From positions 1 through 64,000 of the forward strand of contig JAAEZA010000019.1 in assembly GCA_018223125.1 (NCBI GenBank): a stretch of DNA of 64,000 nucleotides. The letters are read 5' to 3'. Position numbers and translations under genes: made by a program. The notes beneath the pieces are model-generated. The model made no database searches. It worked only from the letters and a program-made list of their open reading frames with translations, and had not been told where the DNA came from. Source of the DNA: Paracoccaceae bacterium (lineage in GTDB: Bacteria > Pseudomonadota > Alphaproteobacteria > Rhodobacterales > Rhodobacteraceae). Positions 36,372 to 44,968 of this stretch are shown here, piece after piece. The stretch's first letter is position 1, and each line of letters starts with the position of its first letter.

Positions 36372-38273
36372 TTAGCCTTTGTCATGGAAGAAGTCATAAA
36401 TCACCTGCGCCAATGCGCTGGAAATGCCTTCAACCGCCTTTAAATCCGCCAGATCGGCGCGAGACACAGCTTTGGCACTGCCAAAGTGGGTCAGCAATGC
36501 ACGTTTGCGCGAGGCCCCGACCCCTGGCACCTCATCCAGCGGATTGGCGAAAGTCGCCTTTGTGCGTTTCGCCCTGTGGGTGCCAATGGCAAAGCGGTGG
36601 ACTTCGTCCCGCAGGCGTTGCACGAAGTAAAGCACCGGATCATTGAACCGCAACGCAAAGGGGCGCTGTCCGGGACGGTAGAACTCCTCTTTCCCTGCAT
36701 CGCGGTCCGTCCCTTTTGCCACACCGATAAAGGGCACATCATCAATACCGAGCTCCTCCATGATTTCGGCAACCGCCGAAACCTGCCCCGCGCCGCCATC
36801 GATCAGCACCAGATCCGGCCAGTTTTCCGATTTCCGGTCCGGATCTTCCTTTAACAATCGCTTGAACCGTCGGGTCAGCACCTCTTTCATCATGCCAAAG
36901 TCATCCCCCGGCGTCAGGCTGGTGTCCTTGATATTGAACTTGCGATAGGCGGATTTGATGAACCCTTCGGGTCCGGCCACCACCATGCCCCCGACTGCAT
37001 TGCTGCCCTGAATGTGGGAGTTGTCGTAAACCTCTACACGGCGCAGCGGCCCTTCCAGATCAAAAGCCTCGGCCAACCCTTCCAGCAGTTTCACCTGTGT
37101 CGCCGTCTCTGCCATCTTACGCGCCAGTGATTCACGTGCATTGCGCAGCGCACCGGCCACCAGTTCGGATTTCTCGCCCCGTTGGGGCACCGAAACCTCC
37201 ACCCGCCGCTCCAGCTTGTCGCTCAGCAACTGCTCCATCAGGTCACGGTTCTCGATCGCTTCGGACAACAGCACCAGACGCGGTGGCGTCTTGTTGCTGT
37301 AGAACTGACCCAGAAATGCCTCCAGCACCTCTGCCCCGCCTGCGCCCGATCCGGTGCGCGGGAAATAGGCGCGGTTGCCCCAGTTCTGATTGGCGCGAAT
37401 GAAGAACACCTGCACGCAAGCCTGCCCGCCTTCCATGTGCAGGGCCACAATATCCGCTTCGGCCACCCCTTGCGGGTTGATGCCCTGGGTTTGCTGCACC
37501 TGTGTCAGCGCGCGGATCCGGTCCCGCAGGGCGGCAGCGCGCTCGAATTCCATTGCGGCGCTGGCCTTGGCCATGTCCTTGGCCAGCGTTTCCTGCACCG
37601 AAGTCGAACTCCCCCGCAGAAACCGGCTCGCATCCTGCACCAGCTTGGCATACTCTTCCTTGCTGATATGCCCCACGCAGGGGGCCGAACACCGCGAGAT
37701 CTGGTATTGCAGACAGGGCCGCGTCCGGCTTGCAAACATGGAGTCCGAACAATTGCGCAGCAAAAAGATCTTTTGCAGCTGATTCAACGTCCGGTTCACA
37801 GACCCCGCGCTGGCAAAGGGGCCGTAGTAATCGCCCTTTTCGGTTTTCGCGCCGCGATGTTTGGTGATCTGGGGATAGTCGTGGTTTTTCGTGACCAGAA
37901 TATTCGGAAAACTTTTGTCATCCCGCAACAGAACATTGTAACGCGGCTTCAACTGCTTGATGAGGTTCTGCTCCAGCAGAAGGGCCTCGGTTTCCGTGCG
38001 GGTCGTCAGGAACATCATGGCCGCTGTCGCCGCGATCATCCGCCCGATCCGCGCCGAATGCCCGCGCCCCTGCGCATAGTTTGACACCCGCTTCTTCAGA
38101 TTACGTGCCTTGCCCACATAAAGCACATCGCCCTTCTGGTCGAGCATCCGGTAAACCCCCGGACTGTTGTCCAGAGTTTTCAGGTAGCCCTGAATAACCT
38201 TCGCACCGGTCGGGGTATTTTCCCCCGCCTGCCCCTCTTCTTCGGGCAATCTGTCTCTGGATGTGTCTGTCAT
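36372..38273 (-). CDS. uvrC: excinuclease ABC subunit C
   Basis: A 633-residue UvrC, the nuclease that cuts on both sides of a lesion in nucleotide excision repair. In order: a GIY-YIG domain ([18 protein letters not shown]), the Cys-rich region after it, a UVR helical hairpin ([20 protein letters not shown]) that meets UvrB, an RNase H-like nuclease domain with [20 protein letters not shown] and [10 protein letters not shown], and a C-terminal double helix-hairpin-helix ([17 protein letters not shown]). The ATG at 38273 was chosen because 15 earlier residues are atypical. It is followed by pgsA. Confidence 0.95.
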   Translation of the reverse strand: MTDTSRDRLPEEEGQAGENTPTGAKVIQGYLKTLDNSPGVYRMLDQKGDVLYVGKARNLKKRVSNYAQGRGHSARIGRMIAATAAMMFLTTRTETEALLLEQNLIKQLKPRYNVLLRDDKSFPNILVTKNHDYPQITKHRGAKTEKGDYYGPFASAGSVNRTLNQLQKIFLLRNCSDSMFASRTRPCLQYQISRCSAPCVGHISKEEYAKLVQDASRFLRGSSTSVQETLAKDMAKASAAMEFERAAALRDRIRALTQVQQTQGINPQGVAEADIVALHMEGGQACVQVFFIRANQNWGNRAYFPRTGSGAGGAEVLEAFLGQFYSNKTPPRLVLLSEAIENRDLMEQLLSDKLERRVEVSVPQRGEKSELVAGALRNARESLARKMAETATQVKLLEGLAEAFDLEGPLRRVEVYDNSHIQGSNAVGGMVVAGPEGFIKSAYRKFNIKDTSLTPGDDFGMMKEVLTRRFKRLLKEDPDRKSENWPDLVLIDGGAGQVSAVAEIMEELGIDDVPFIGVAKGTDRDAGKEEFYRPGQRPFALRFNDPVLYFVQRLRDEVHRFAIGTHRAKRTKATFANPLDEVPGVGASRKRALLTHFGSAKAVSRADLADLKAVEGISSALAQVIYDFFHDKG

Positions 38274-38336
38274 CACACTCTTATGCCTGATTCCCCGAAT
38301 GGCTGCACCGAACCGCAAGGTTGAACAAGTGTTTCT

Positions 38337-38547
38337 TTGTCCACCATAGCTGTGGATAACTCTGCGGATAACTCCTGATCATACGGGTTTTCCCCTTTGT
38401 TTCGGCGGGTTTCAGCGGTTTGCACATTTTTTAGGCAGGCCTCGCACCCGTTGATTTCAAACGAAAAAAACTTTATCGCGGGGCAAATTCCTGAAATCGT
38501 TAACAAATTTGTTACCCGAATTTAAAGAATCTTTGGACCGTGGACAA
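38337..38547. other. intergenic interval with DnaA-box-like repeats and a palindrome
   Basis: The 285-base gap between uvrC and the SDR gene holds a perfect DnaA box on the minus sense (TGTGGATAA, 38351-38359). It also holds a one-mismatch copy (TGCGGATAA, 38363-38371) and two weaker ones (TTGTCCACC at 38337 and CGTGGACAA at 38539). A perfect 14-base palindrome TAACAAATTTGTTA lies at 38501-38514 in AT-rich DNA. It could be a DnaA-regulated promoter region or a titration site. Nothing else supports a replication origin. Confidence 0.45.
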
Positions 38548-38558
38548 AACAAGTGGAG

Positions 38559-39368
38559 TCAACCGGATTTTCCCCCGATTGCCCCCGCGACACCCTGAAT
38601 ATCAGGGGTCTGCCAGCCCAGATGCTGCCCGCCGTCCACACATAACAGCTGCCCTGTCGTGGCCGGACTATCCAACAGATAGTTCATCGCAGCGACAATT
38701 TCCTCGGGGTTAGACCCACGCTGCAAAACCGTATTCTGGCGTTGGTTGGCAAAGTGGGAATCGCTCTGCCGCTCCCCGATCATCGTTGGACCAGGCCCGA
38801 TGGCATTGACCCTTACGGCGGGTGCCAGCCCCCGTGCAGCGGTCTGTGTGAAAGCCCACAACCCCATCTTTGCCAGTGTGTACGTCATGAACTCCGGCGT
38901 CAGCTTGCGCACGCGCTGATCCACCATGTTGATCACGGCACTTGTGGCAATCATCTCACCATTTTCAACCCTGCGGGCTTCCGGTGCCTGTTCGGCAAAA
39001 GCCTGTGTCAGGAACAGCGGCGCGCGCAAGTTGGAATTGATGTGCCGGTCCCAACCCTCAACCGTGGCAGTCTCCAGTGTATCATATTCAAAGACAGAAG
39101 CGTTGTTAACCAACACATCCAAGGGCTGCCCCAAAGCCGCCGCCGCGCGGGGAATCAACCCAAGGGTGTCGTCCCGATCCAGCAGATCCGCCTGTAGCGC
39201 CACAGCCTTCACGCCAAGCGCCTGCGCCTCGGCAACGGTTTCTTCCGCTTCCTGTGCAGAGCCTGCGTAATGCACAGCTACATCCACGCCCCGTTCCGCC
39301 AGTGCGAGCACCATCGCCCGCCCCAAGCGCCGAGCGCCCCCTGTAACCAGCGCCGCCCGATAGATCAT
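38559..39368 (-). CDS. SDR family oxidoreductase, pteridine reductase-like
   Basis: A 269-residue short-chain dehydrogenase/reductase. The nucleotide site reads LVTGGARRLGRAMVLAL; the arginine pair after TGGA is typical of NADPH-using, pteridine reductase or FolM-like members. NNASVFEYD and the catalytic YTLAK follow, then VRVNAIGPGPT. The likely substrate class (dihydropterin) is an inference from the arginine motif. AGGAGA precedes the ATG at 39368, which overlaps the stop of the small upstream gene as ATGA. It is the last gene of a three-gene coupled unit. Confidence 0.85.
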   Translation of the reverse strand: MIYRAALVTGGARRLGRAMVLALAERGVDVAVHYAGSAQEAEETVAEAQALGVKAVALQADLLDRDDTLGLIPRAAAALGQPLDVLVNNASVFEYDTLETATVEGWDRHINSNLRAPLFLTQAFAEQAPEARRVENGEMIATSAVINMVDQRVRKLTPEFMTYTLAKMGLWAFTQTAARGLAPAVRVNAIGPGPTMIGERQSDSHFANQRQNTVLQRGSNPEEIVAAMNYLLDSPATTGQLLCVDGGQHLGWQTPDIQGVAGAIGGKSG

Positions 39369-39556
39369 GTTTTGTCTCCTGTGCCCCCGCAGGGGCATTT
39401 CTCGCCTGCCAGACTATATCGCCCGCAAGATTTGCATTTCACGCCGGTCTGCACCCCCTTGCGCTTCAAAGATTTTGGCAGTTTGGGCATCCGCAAGCGC
39501 CCGAACATAGCCAGCACCAATATGAAGACCAGAAAGAGAGTGACGACCTTTATCAT
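39365..39556 (-). CDS. small membrane-anchored zinc-ribbon-like protein
   Basis: A 63-residue protein with one N-terminal membrane helix (VVTLFLVFILVLAMFG), a basic linker (KLPKSLKRKG) and four cysteines in CKSCGRYSLAGEKCPCG, the spacing of a small zinc ribbon. It overlaps the S49 peptidase stop and the SDR start, each as ATGA, so all three are translated in a chain. That coupling is strong evidence that it is a gene. I do not know a named family for it. Confidence 0.75.
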   Translation of the reverse strand: MIKVVTLFLVFILVLAMFGRLRMPKLPKSLKRKGVQTGVKCKSCGRYSLAGEKCPCGGTGDKT

Positions 39557-40365
39557 CCCTGTACCCCATAGCGGGACCAGAACGTCCGGTCCTCGACACT
39601 GCCGATCACATCCTGCGCTGCTGCTGCCAGCCCGAACCGTTGCAACAGGGATTTGCGTTGCCCCTGTACGTTGAACTTCACCTTATCGCCAAACCGCTCT
39701 TTCAGGAATGGCACCGGATGGGCCACACCGTCGACAAGACCGACCTCAACAGCCTTCTGCCCGACCCAGATTTCGCCGGTAAACAGATCGTCACCCGACA
39801 GTTTGTCACCCCGTCGCGCTTTCACATGGTCTATGAAATTGCCGTGAATTACCCGCTGCAACTCTTTGAGGCGTTCAACATCTTCGGCCCGCTCGGGGCG
39901 GAACGGATCAAGCATGGATTTGTCTTCGCCCGCTGTGTGAACCCGTCGCTCCACGCCATGTTTCTCCAGCAATCCGGTAAATCCGAAGGATGCAGAGATC
40001 ACCCCGATAGACCCGACAACAGAGGACGCATCCACGTAAATCTCGTCAGCCGCGCAGGCGAGCCAATAGCCCCCCGAAGCCGCGACATCCTCGCAAAAGG
40101 CATAGACTTTTGTGTCGGTTTCCTCGGCCAGCCGCCGGATACGCGCCCCGATCAGGGAGGATTGCACCGGCGACCCGCCGGGCGAGTTTATCACCAGCGC
40201 AACAGCTTCCGGATTGCCTTTGCGAAAGGCTTTTTCCAGCAGCGGCGCAACGCCGGCATCGCTCAAACCGCTGCCTCCCAGTCGGGAAGAGCCACCAATC
40301 ACGCCGGACAGACGCACCACAGAAACGACAGGATGGCTTTTCAGCCCGGGAATATATTTTCTCAT
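39553..40365 (-). CDS. S49 family signal-peptide-peptidase-like serine protease
   Basis: A 270-residue SppA/SohB-like peptidase of the S49 clan, which cuts peptides in or near membranes. The core reads ALVINSPGGSPVQSSLIGAR, then FCEDVAASGGYWLACAADEI with the likely nucleophile serine in ASGGYW, and VVGSIGVISASFGF. A catalytic lysine is expected in the later helix. There is no clear signal anchor, so the form is short, like the cytoplasmic half of SppA. The ATG at 40365 follows an in-frame TTG two codons earlier. It heads a coupled trio with the zinc-ribbon-like protein and the SDR enzyme. Confidence 0.87.
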   Translation of the reverse strand: MRKYIPGLKSHPVVSVVRLSGVIGGSSRLGGSGLSDAGVAPLLEKAFRKGNPEAVALVINSPGGSPVQSSLIGARIRRLAEETDTKVYAFCEDVAASGGYWLACAADEIYVDASSVVGSIGVISASFGFTGLLEKHGVERRVHTAGEDKSMLDPFRPERAEDVERLKELQRVIHGNFIDHVKARRGDKLSGDDLFTGEIWVGQKAVEVGLVDGVAHPVPFLKERFGDKVKFNVQGQRKSLLQRFGLAAAAQDVIGSVEDRTFWSRYGVQG

Positions 40366-40496
40366 GGCCAAGACATAGGGTGAAACCGGCGGCGGTTAAA
40401 GTCCTGCCAGCCAGAAAGACTGCCCCACACTCTTTTTGGTTCAAATATCCCAATCCTGCCGACGCCGCCTGTCAGCAGCGCCGCAAGTCAATTGGT

Positions 40497-41369
40497 TCAG
40501 ATCCACTTGGCCATAGGCGGCAGGCTCATCAGGACCGCATCGGGATCATGTCCTGTTTCCAGCCCGAATTTCGTGCCGCGGTCATAAACAAGGTTATATT
40601 CCGCATAAAGCCCGCGATGCACCAGCTGCGCCTCTTTATCCGCGTCAGACCATCCGTTATTCCGCCGCTTTTCCGTGACCGGCAGGAAAGCCTCCAGAAA
40701 GGCGCGGCCAACATCTTGCGTAAAGGCGAAATCCGCCTCCCAATCGCCGGTGTTCAGATCATCATAGAAGATGCCGCCAACCCCGCGCGCCCGTTTGCGG
40801 TGGGGGATAAAGAAATAGCGGTCCGCCCATTCCTTGAAACGCGGGTAATAGGCTGCATCATGCAGATCACAGCGGGCTTTCAGCGCAGCGTGGAACTCCG
40901 CCGTATCTTCGGCATATTCGAGGCACGGGTTCAGATCGGCCCCGCCCCCGAACCACCAGCCGTGGGGTGTCCAGAACATCCGCGTGTTCATATGAACCGC
41001 AGGTGTTTGGGGGTTCTGCATATGGGCCACCAGCGAAATACCCGATGCCCAGAAAGACGGATCTTCCGCCATCCCTGCCATTCCGGGGCGCGAGGCCATT
41101 GCCATCTGCGCCCGCTCTCCAAGCTGCCCGTGCACGGTAGAGATATTCACCCCGACTTTCTCAAACACGCGACCGCCCCGCATCACGGACATCAGCCCGC
41201 CGCCGCCCTTGCCGCCGTCCCGTTCCGTTTCGCGCAATTCGAACCGGCCCGCAGGCTGATCCGAGAAAGGCCCGCTGTCCTGCGTGTCTTCAAGCTGTTC
41301 GAAAGCGGCGACGATCTCGTCCCTGAGAGCAGAGAACCAATTTGCGGCCCGTGTTTTATTCTCTTCCAT
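40497..41369 (-). CDS. hemF: oxygen-dependent coproporphyrinogen III oxidase
   Basis: A 290-residue HemF that oxidatively decarboxylates coproporphyrinogen III to protoporphyrinogen IX in haem synthesis and needs oxygen. Signature regions are GVNISTVHGQL, HMNTRMFWTPHGWWFGGGAD, RGVGGIFYDDL and RGLYAEYNLVYDRGTKFGL. AGGA sits five bases before the ATG at 41369; an ATG two codons earlier is the alternative. It is a lone gene. Confidence 0.95.
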   Translation of the reverse strand: MEENKTRAANWFSALRDEIVAAFEQLEDTQDSGPFSDQPAGRFELRETERDGGKGGGGLMSVMRGGRVFEKVGVNISTVHGQLGERAQMAMASRPGMAGMAEDPSFWASGISLVAHMQNPQTPAVHMNTRMFWTPHGWWFGGGADLNPCLEYAEDTAEFHAALKARCDLHDAAYYPRFKEWADRYFFIPHRKRARGVGGIFYDDLNTGDWEADFAFTQDVGRAFLEAFLPVTEKRRNNGWSDADKEAQLVHRGLYAEYNLVYDRGTKFGLETGHDPDAVLMSLPPMAKWI

Positions 41370-41536
41370 TGTCATCCTGATGCATCCTTCCAGTCCAGCC
41401 GACCCGCAGTCTTTGGCCAGAGGTCATTGCACCCCTCGCGCCAAGAGTCTAGGTCTGTCTCAGCGGCTTTACGACGACGCCATCTGGCGCGCCTTGATCC
41501 AGATCAGGAAAAGCCCGAAGAACCGAAAGACCACTC

Positions 41537-42475
41537 ATGAGCAATCGCAACAACTTTATCATCGGCCCCGGCCCCTCCCCCATGCCGGTCTCTGCCGGAA
41601 AGAATAAGGACAACTGGCGCGGGCTGAAATGGATGTTGCTTTCGGTCCTGTCATCATCGGCCATGACCATCGCTGCTCGCTATGCATCGCTCGAACTGGA
41701 CAGCCGCGTCGTTGTGCTGATGCGGGGGCTGATGACGGTTGCCATGCTGCTTGCCTTGCTGGCGGCCTCGTCCCACATCCGGCAGAAGATCCGCTTTTCC
41801 CAACCTATGGCCCATATCATCAGGGGCGGATTGATAACCGCCTCGACCCATTTCGGTTTTTATACGATCGCCACCGTTCCGCTGGCGACGACCACTGTGC
41901 TGTTTTTCACTGCGCCTATCTTTGCCACGGTGCTGGCCGTCTTTATCCATAAGGAAGCCATCGGCCCGCGCCGGATCGGGGCTATTTTCGCGGGCTTTGC
42001 GGGTGTGCTCATCATCTTGCGCCCGGGAATAGATGCACTTGAAATCGGCCTGATCACAGCGATCCTCAGTTCCCTGACATTTGCAATGGCGCTGACCATG
42101 TCGCGCAATCTGGCCAATGCTGACGGGCCGATGTCCACCTACCTGTCCTCGACCGTAATAATGGCGGTACTTTCTGTGCCTGTCGCCGCTCCGGTCTTTA
42201 CCCTTCCGGACATGACCTTCACATGGTTCGCACTGGCTGCACTGGTCATCACCGGATCCGTGCGCGGCATCGCTGACATTGAAGCCTACCGCTACGCCGA
42301 TGCGGCCCTGCTGACACCGATCACCTTCCTGCGGCTCGTGTTTATTGGCGGTGCGGGCTATCTGTTTTTCTCGGAAACAATCGACGGGCCAACACTTGTG
42401 GGGGCTGCGATCATTATCGCCTCGACCCTTTACATTGCCCAAAGGGAACGGAGCGGCAAGGACAGCGACCGCTAA
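41537..42475 (+). CDS. EamA/DMT family transporter
   Basis: A 312-residue drug/metabolite transporter superfamily permease with ten hydrophobic helices arranged as two EamA repeats (roughly residues 30-165 and 180-305). PLATTTVLFFTAPIFATVLA is the typical end of the first repeat. The first 28 residues are polar. Substrate is unknown; relatives export amino acids or metabolites. No partner gene is adjacent. A strong hairpin follows the stop. Confidence 0.88.
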   Translation: MSNRNNFIIGPGPSPMPVSAGKNKDNWRGLKWMLLSVLSSSAMTIAARYASLELDSRVVVLMRGLMTVAMLLALLAASSHIRQKIRFSQPMAHIIRGGLITASTHFGFYTIATVPLATTTVLFFTAPIFATVLAVFIHKEAIGPRRIGAIFAGFAGVLIILRPGIDALEIGLITAILSSLTFAMALTMSRNLANADGPMSTYLSSTVIMAVLSVPVAAPVFTLPDMTFTWFALAALVITGSVRGIADIEAYRYADAALLTPITFLRLVFIGGAGYLFFSETIDGPTLVGAAIIIASTLYIAQRERSGKDSDR

Positions 42476-42485
42476 AACTGCAAAC

Positions 42486-42503
42486 GCGGGCCTTCAGGCC
42501 CGC
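42486..42503. terminator. GC-rich hairpin, possible bidirectional terminator
   Basis: GCGGGCC pairs with GGCCCGC around TTCA. The + strand side lacks a T-run. On the - strand GTTTGCAGTTTT follows. It lies between the EamA gene and a small gene on the opposite strand. Confidence 0.55.
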
Positions 42504-42527
42504 GCTCTGTTGCTTGATTTCAAGGCT

Positions 42528-42722
42528 TCAGGCCGCCACGCGGATCTTGCGCTTTGGCTGGGCCGTCAGAGAGAAGCGCAGCGGCGTATGGCGCAACCGC
42601 GTCATCACTGTGGGAATTGGACTTCCCACCAGCGCGTACATCCGCTCTGATGCCGTATCGGCGGCGCTGACGACAACACTGGTCATCATCTCTCTTTCCA
42701 GACGTAGTGGAGAATCATTCAT
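42528..42722 (-). CDS. possible small protein of unknown function
   Basis: A 64-residue reading frame starting MNDSPLRLEREM with GAGGT eight bases upstream of the ATG, which supports translation. It has no membrane segment or known motif and a basic C-terminus (AQPKRKIRVAA). A GC-rich hairpin lies about 25 bases after the stop. The gap between flanking genes is over 400 bases, and this is the only plausible gene in it; it may still be spurious. Confidence 0.42.
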   Translation of the reverse strand: MNDSPLRLEREMMTSVVVSAADTASERMYALVGSPIPTVMTRLRHTPLRFSLTAQPKRKIRVAA

Positions 42723-42860
42723 TTCAAACACCTCAACTCTACAGGTACGGACGCGATTTCATTGCGCCCGGGTTGAACATCGCAGAGGAAGGCGGCGCCG
42801 GATGGACCAATTTTAGACGATTTCAGGAACAATGATGAACAAATTGTGACGGTTTAACGC

Positions 42861-42884
42861 CACTTCAATGTTCCCGAAATACTC
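42861..42884. repeat. copy of the dispersed 3'-end repeat
   Basis: CACTTCAATGTTCCCG followed by AAATACTC, six bases after which the - strand permease gene ends. It differs by one base from the copy at 34.88 kb. Confidence 0.7.
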
Positions 42885-42889
42885 AGATT

Positions 42890-43855
42890 CTACCGCCCGC
42901 GGATGCGCGGATCGAGCGCATCCCTCAACCCGTCACCGATATAGTTCACAGACAGAACCGTCAGCGAAATCATCAAACCGGGCAATACCACGCGCTCGGG
43001 GAATTCTTCCATCCGCGGCACTGCGTCGGACAAAAGCTTACCCCAGGTCGGGAAATCGGACGGGAACCCCACCCCGAGGAAAGACAGCGCACTTTCGGTG
43101 ATAATCGCTGTGGCCAGTCCCAAAGTGGCGGACACCATGATTGGGGACAAAACGTTTGGCAGCAGGTGGCGGGTGATGATCTTGAACGGCTTCGTGCCGA
43201 TGGAACGGGCGGCAAGGATGAACTCCCGCTCTTTCAGCGCCAGCACCTCGCCGCGCACGATCCGCGCGGTCTGCATCCAGCTTGTAATACCGATGATGGC
43301 AACGATCAGAATAAACATGCCGGTCTCGGGACCAAAATTCTTGCGCAGGGGCTGGCGGAACAGGGTCACAGCCACCAGCAGCAGCGGCAGGATCGGCAGG
43401 GACAGCACCAGATCGGTAAAGCGCATGAACAGCCCGTCCAGCCGCTTGAAAAAACCGGCAACAACGCCAATCACGGTGCCGATCACGACAGAGATCAGCA
43501 TAGCCGCCCAGCCCACCGCCATAGAGGCACGACCGCCCGACAGAAGGTTCGCCAGAATATCCCGCCCCAGATTGTCCGACCCCAGCGGATAGGCCCAATT
43601 CACCTTGGCATCCCCGTCCCACAGCGCCGTATAGATCGGGCGGATATCCTTGAACCGGATGTTCAGCTTTTGCGGGTCCACCGTCCACAAGTAGGGACCG
43701 ATCAGCACGGCGAGCGTGATGAACACCAGAAAACCGCCACCGAACAGCGCCCCCTTGTGGCGGCGGAACTGGCGCCAGACATCGGCCCACTGGCTGCGCG
43801 GCGGCGCTGTTGGCACCGGCTCGAATGACTTCGGGGTCGCGGTTTCATCAGTCAT
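42890..43855 (-). CDS. ABC transporter permease, OppC-like
   Basis: A 321-residue OppC/DppC-type permease. After a polar, proline-rich start come a membrane helix (ALFGGGFLVFITLAVLIGPY), PLGSDNLGRDILANLLSGGR, and the coupling motif FILAARSIGTKPFKIITRHL. It has a long insertion between helices that contains RQPLRKNFGPETG, seen in a subset of this family. It overlaps the upstream permease by eight bases. No ATPase gene follows: the next gene on that side is on the other strand. Confidence 0.9.
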   Translation of the reverse strand: MTDETATPKSFEPVPTAPPRSQWADVWRQFRRHKGALFGGGFLVFITLAVLIGPYLWTVDPQKLNIRFKDIRPIYTALWDGDAKVNWAYPLGSDNLGRDILANLLSGGRASMAVGWAAMLISVVIGTVIGVVAGFFKRLDGLFMRFTDLVLSLPILPLLLVAVTLFRQPLRKNFGPETGMFILIVAIIGITSWMQTARIVRGEVLALKEREFILAARSIGTKPFKIITRHLLPNVLSPIMVSATLGLATAIITESALSFLGVGFPSDFPTWGKLLSDAVPRMEEFPERVVLPGLMISLTVLSVNYIGDGLRDALDPRIRGR

Positions 43856-44885
43856 AGCGGATCCTCGGGTCTAGCAGGCCGTAGAGAATATCGGCGATCA
43901 GGTTGAACACCACAATCAGCAGCGCAAAGATGAAGGTCAGCGTCTGCACCATCGGCAGGTCATTGGCAAACAGCGCTGTCAGCAGCAACTGCCCCACCCC
44001 GTTCACCTTGAAAACATTCTCTGTAATGATGGCACCACCGAAGATGGACGGAATGCCGAGCGCAATCACCGTTACCACAGGGATCATGGAATTGCGCAGC
44101 ACATGCACCATGACAACCACACTTTCCTTCAGCCCTTTGGCCCGCGCGGTGCGCACATAGTCCTGATTGAGATTATCGAGCATGGAAGAGCGCATGAACC
44201 GGCTGATCTGCGCCGTCGTCTGCAAGGCCAGCACCATCACCGGCATGATCATCTGCTGGAGCTGGATTTTGAAAGAAGCCCAGTCCCGCACCACATGGGT
44301 GGTGTCATAGATCGACGGGAACCAGCCCAGACCGACGGCGAAAACCACGATCAGAAGCGGGCCGGTGAAAAACGGCGGGATCGAAAAGCCGATCATGGTG
44401 ACGAATGTGCCCGCCTGATCAAACACCGAATACTGGCGGTAGGCGGAATAGATGCCGATGGGCAGTGCAATCAGGATACCGACCACATAGGCCAGCCCCA
44501 CCACCCAGAGCGTCTGGGGAATGCGCTGGATCACGATATCCATCACCGGCGAACGGGTTTGCCAGCTGATCACCCGCAGCTTGCCCTCGGAAAAACTGGT
44601 ATCCGGCAACCAGCCAAGCAACCATGTGTCCCGTGTCAGCCAGTCGATAAACACCTGCGGCTCGACCCAGAAGAACTGGATAAGCCATTTGACATAACGG
44701 ATGTGCAAGGGCTCTCCGAGCCCCAGCGCCTCGCGCATTTTCTGTTTTACTTCAGGGGGCACCGTCAGGGGCACCTGCGCCATCGGATCACCGGGCGCAA
44801 GTTCCAGAAGTAAAAATATGATCAAAGAAATAAACAGAAGGGTCGGGATAGAAAAAAGCAGACGACGGATCGTGTATGTGAGCAT
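43848..44885 (-). CDS. ABC transporter permease, OppB-like
   Basis: A 345-residue OppB/DppB-type permease with the N-terminal helix LLFSIPTLLFISLIIFLLLE, a long periplasmic loop that includes WLTRDTWLLGWLPDTSFSEG, and five further spans. The coupling motif is DYVRTARAKGLKESVVVMVH. The periplasmic insertion is larger than in the 22.3 kb paralogue, placing the two transporters in different subgroups. The gene follows the binding protein by 83 bases that contain a strong hairpin. Confidence 0.9.
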   Translation of the reverse strand: MLTYTIRRLLFSIPTLLFISLIIFLLLELAPGDPMAQVPLTVPPEVKQKMREALGLGEPLHIRYVKWLIQFFWVEPQVFIDWLTRDTWLLGWLPDTSFSEGKLRVISWQTRSPVMDIVIQRIPQTLWVVGLAYVVGILIALPIGIYSAYRQYSVFDQAGTFVTMIGFSIPPFFTGPLLIVVFAVGLGWFPSIYDTTHVVRDWASFKIQLQQMIMPVMVLALQTTAQISRFMRSSMLDNLNQDYVRTARAKGLKESVVVMVHVLRNSMIPVVTVIALGIPSIFGGAIITENVFKVNGVGQLLLTALFANDLPMVQTLTFIFALLIVVFNLIADILYGLLDPRIRYD

Positions 44886-44928
44886 GAACGCCTCGGTTTA
44901 TGTCTTTGCCGTGCAACCGGATAAAGGC

Positions 44929-44948
44929 CCTGCACCCGCTGGTGCAGG
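44929..44948 (-). other. hairpin between binding-protein and permease genes
   Basis: CCTGCACC pairs with GGTGCAGG around the loop CGCT, with further GGCCC/GGGCC pairing outside. There is no T-run, so it is more likely an mRNA stabiliser or partial attenuator that raises binding-protein output. Confidence 0.65.
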
Positions 44949-44968
44949 TACAGGGCCAGTGGTTCGGT

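Noticed and set aside
38337-38547. Replication origin at the DnaA-box cluster
   Set aside because: Only one box is perfect, and no dnaA, hemE, parAB or rpmH neighbour is present. Skew was not computed, so an origin is not claimed.
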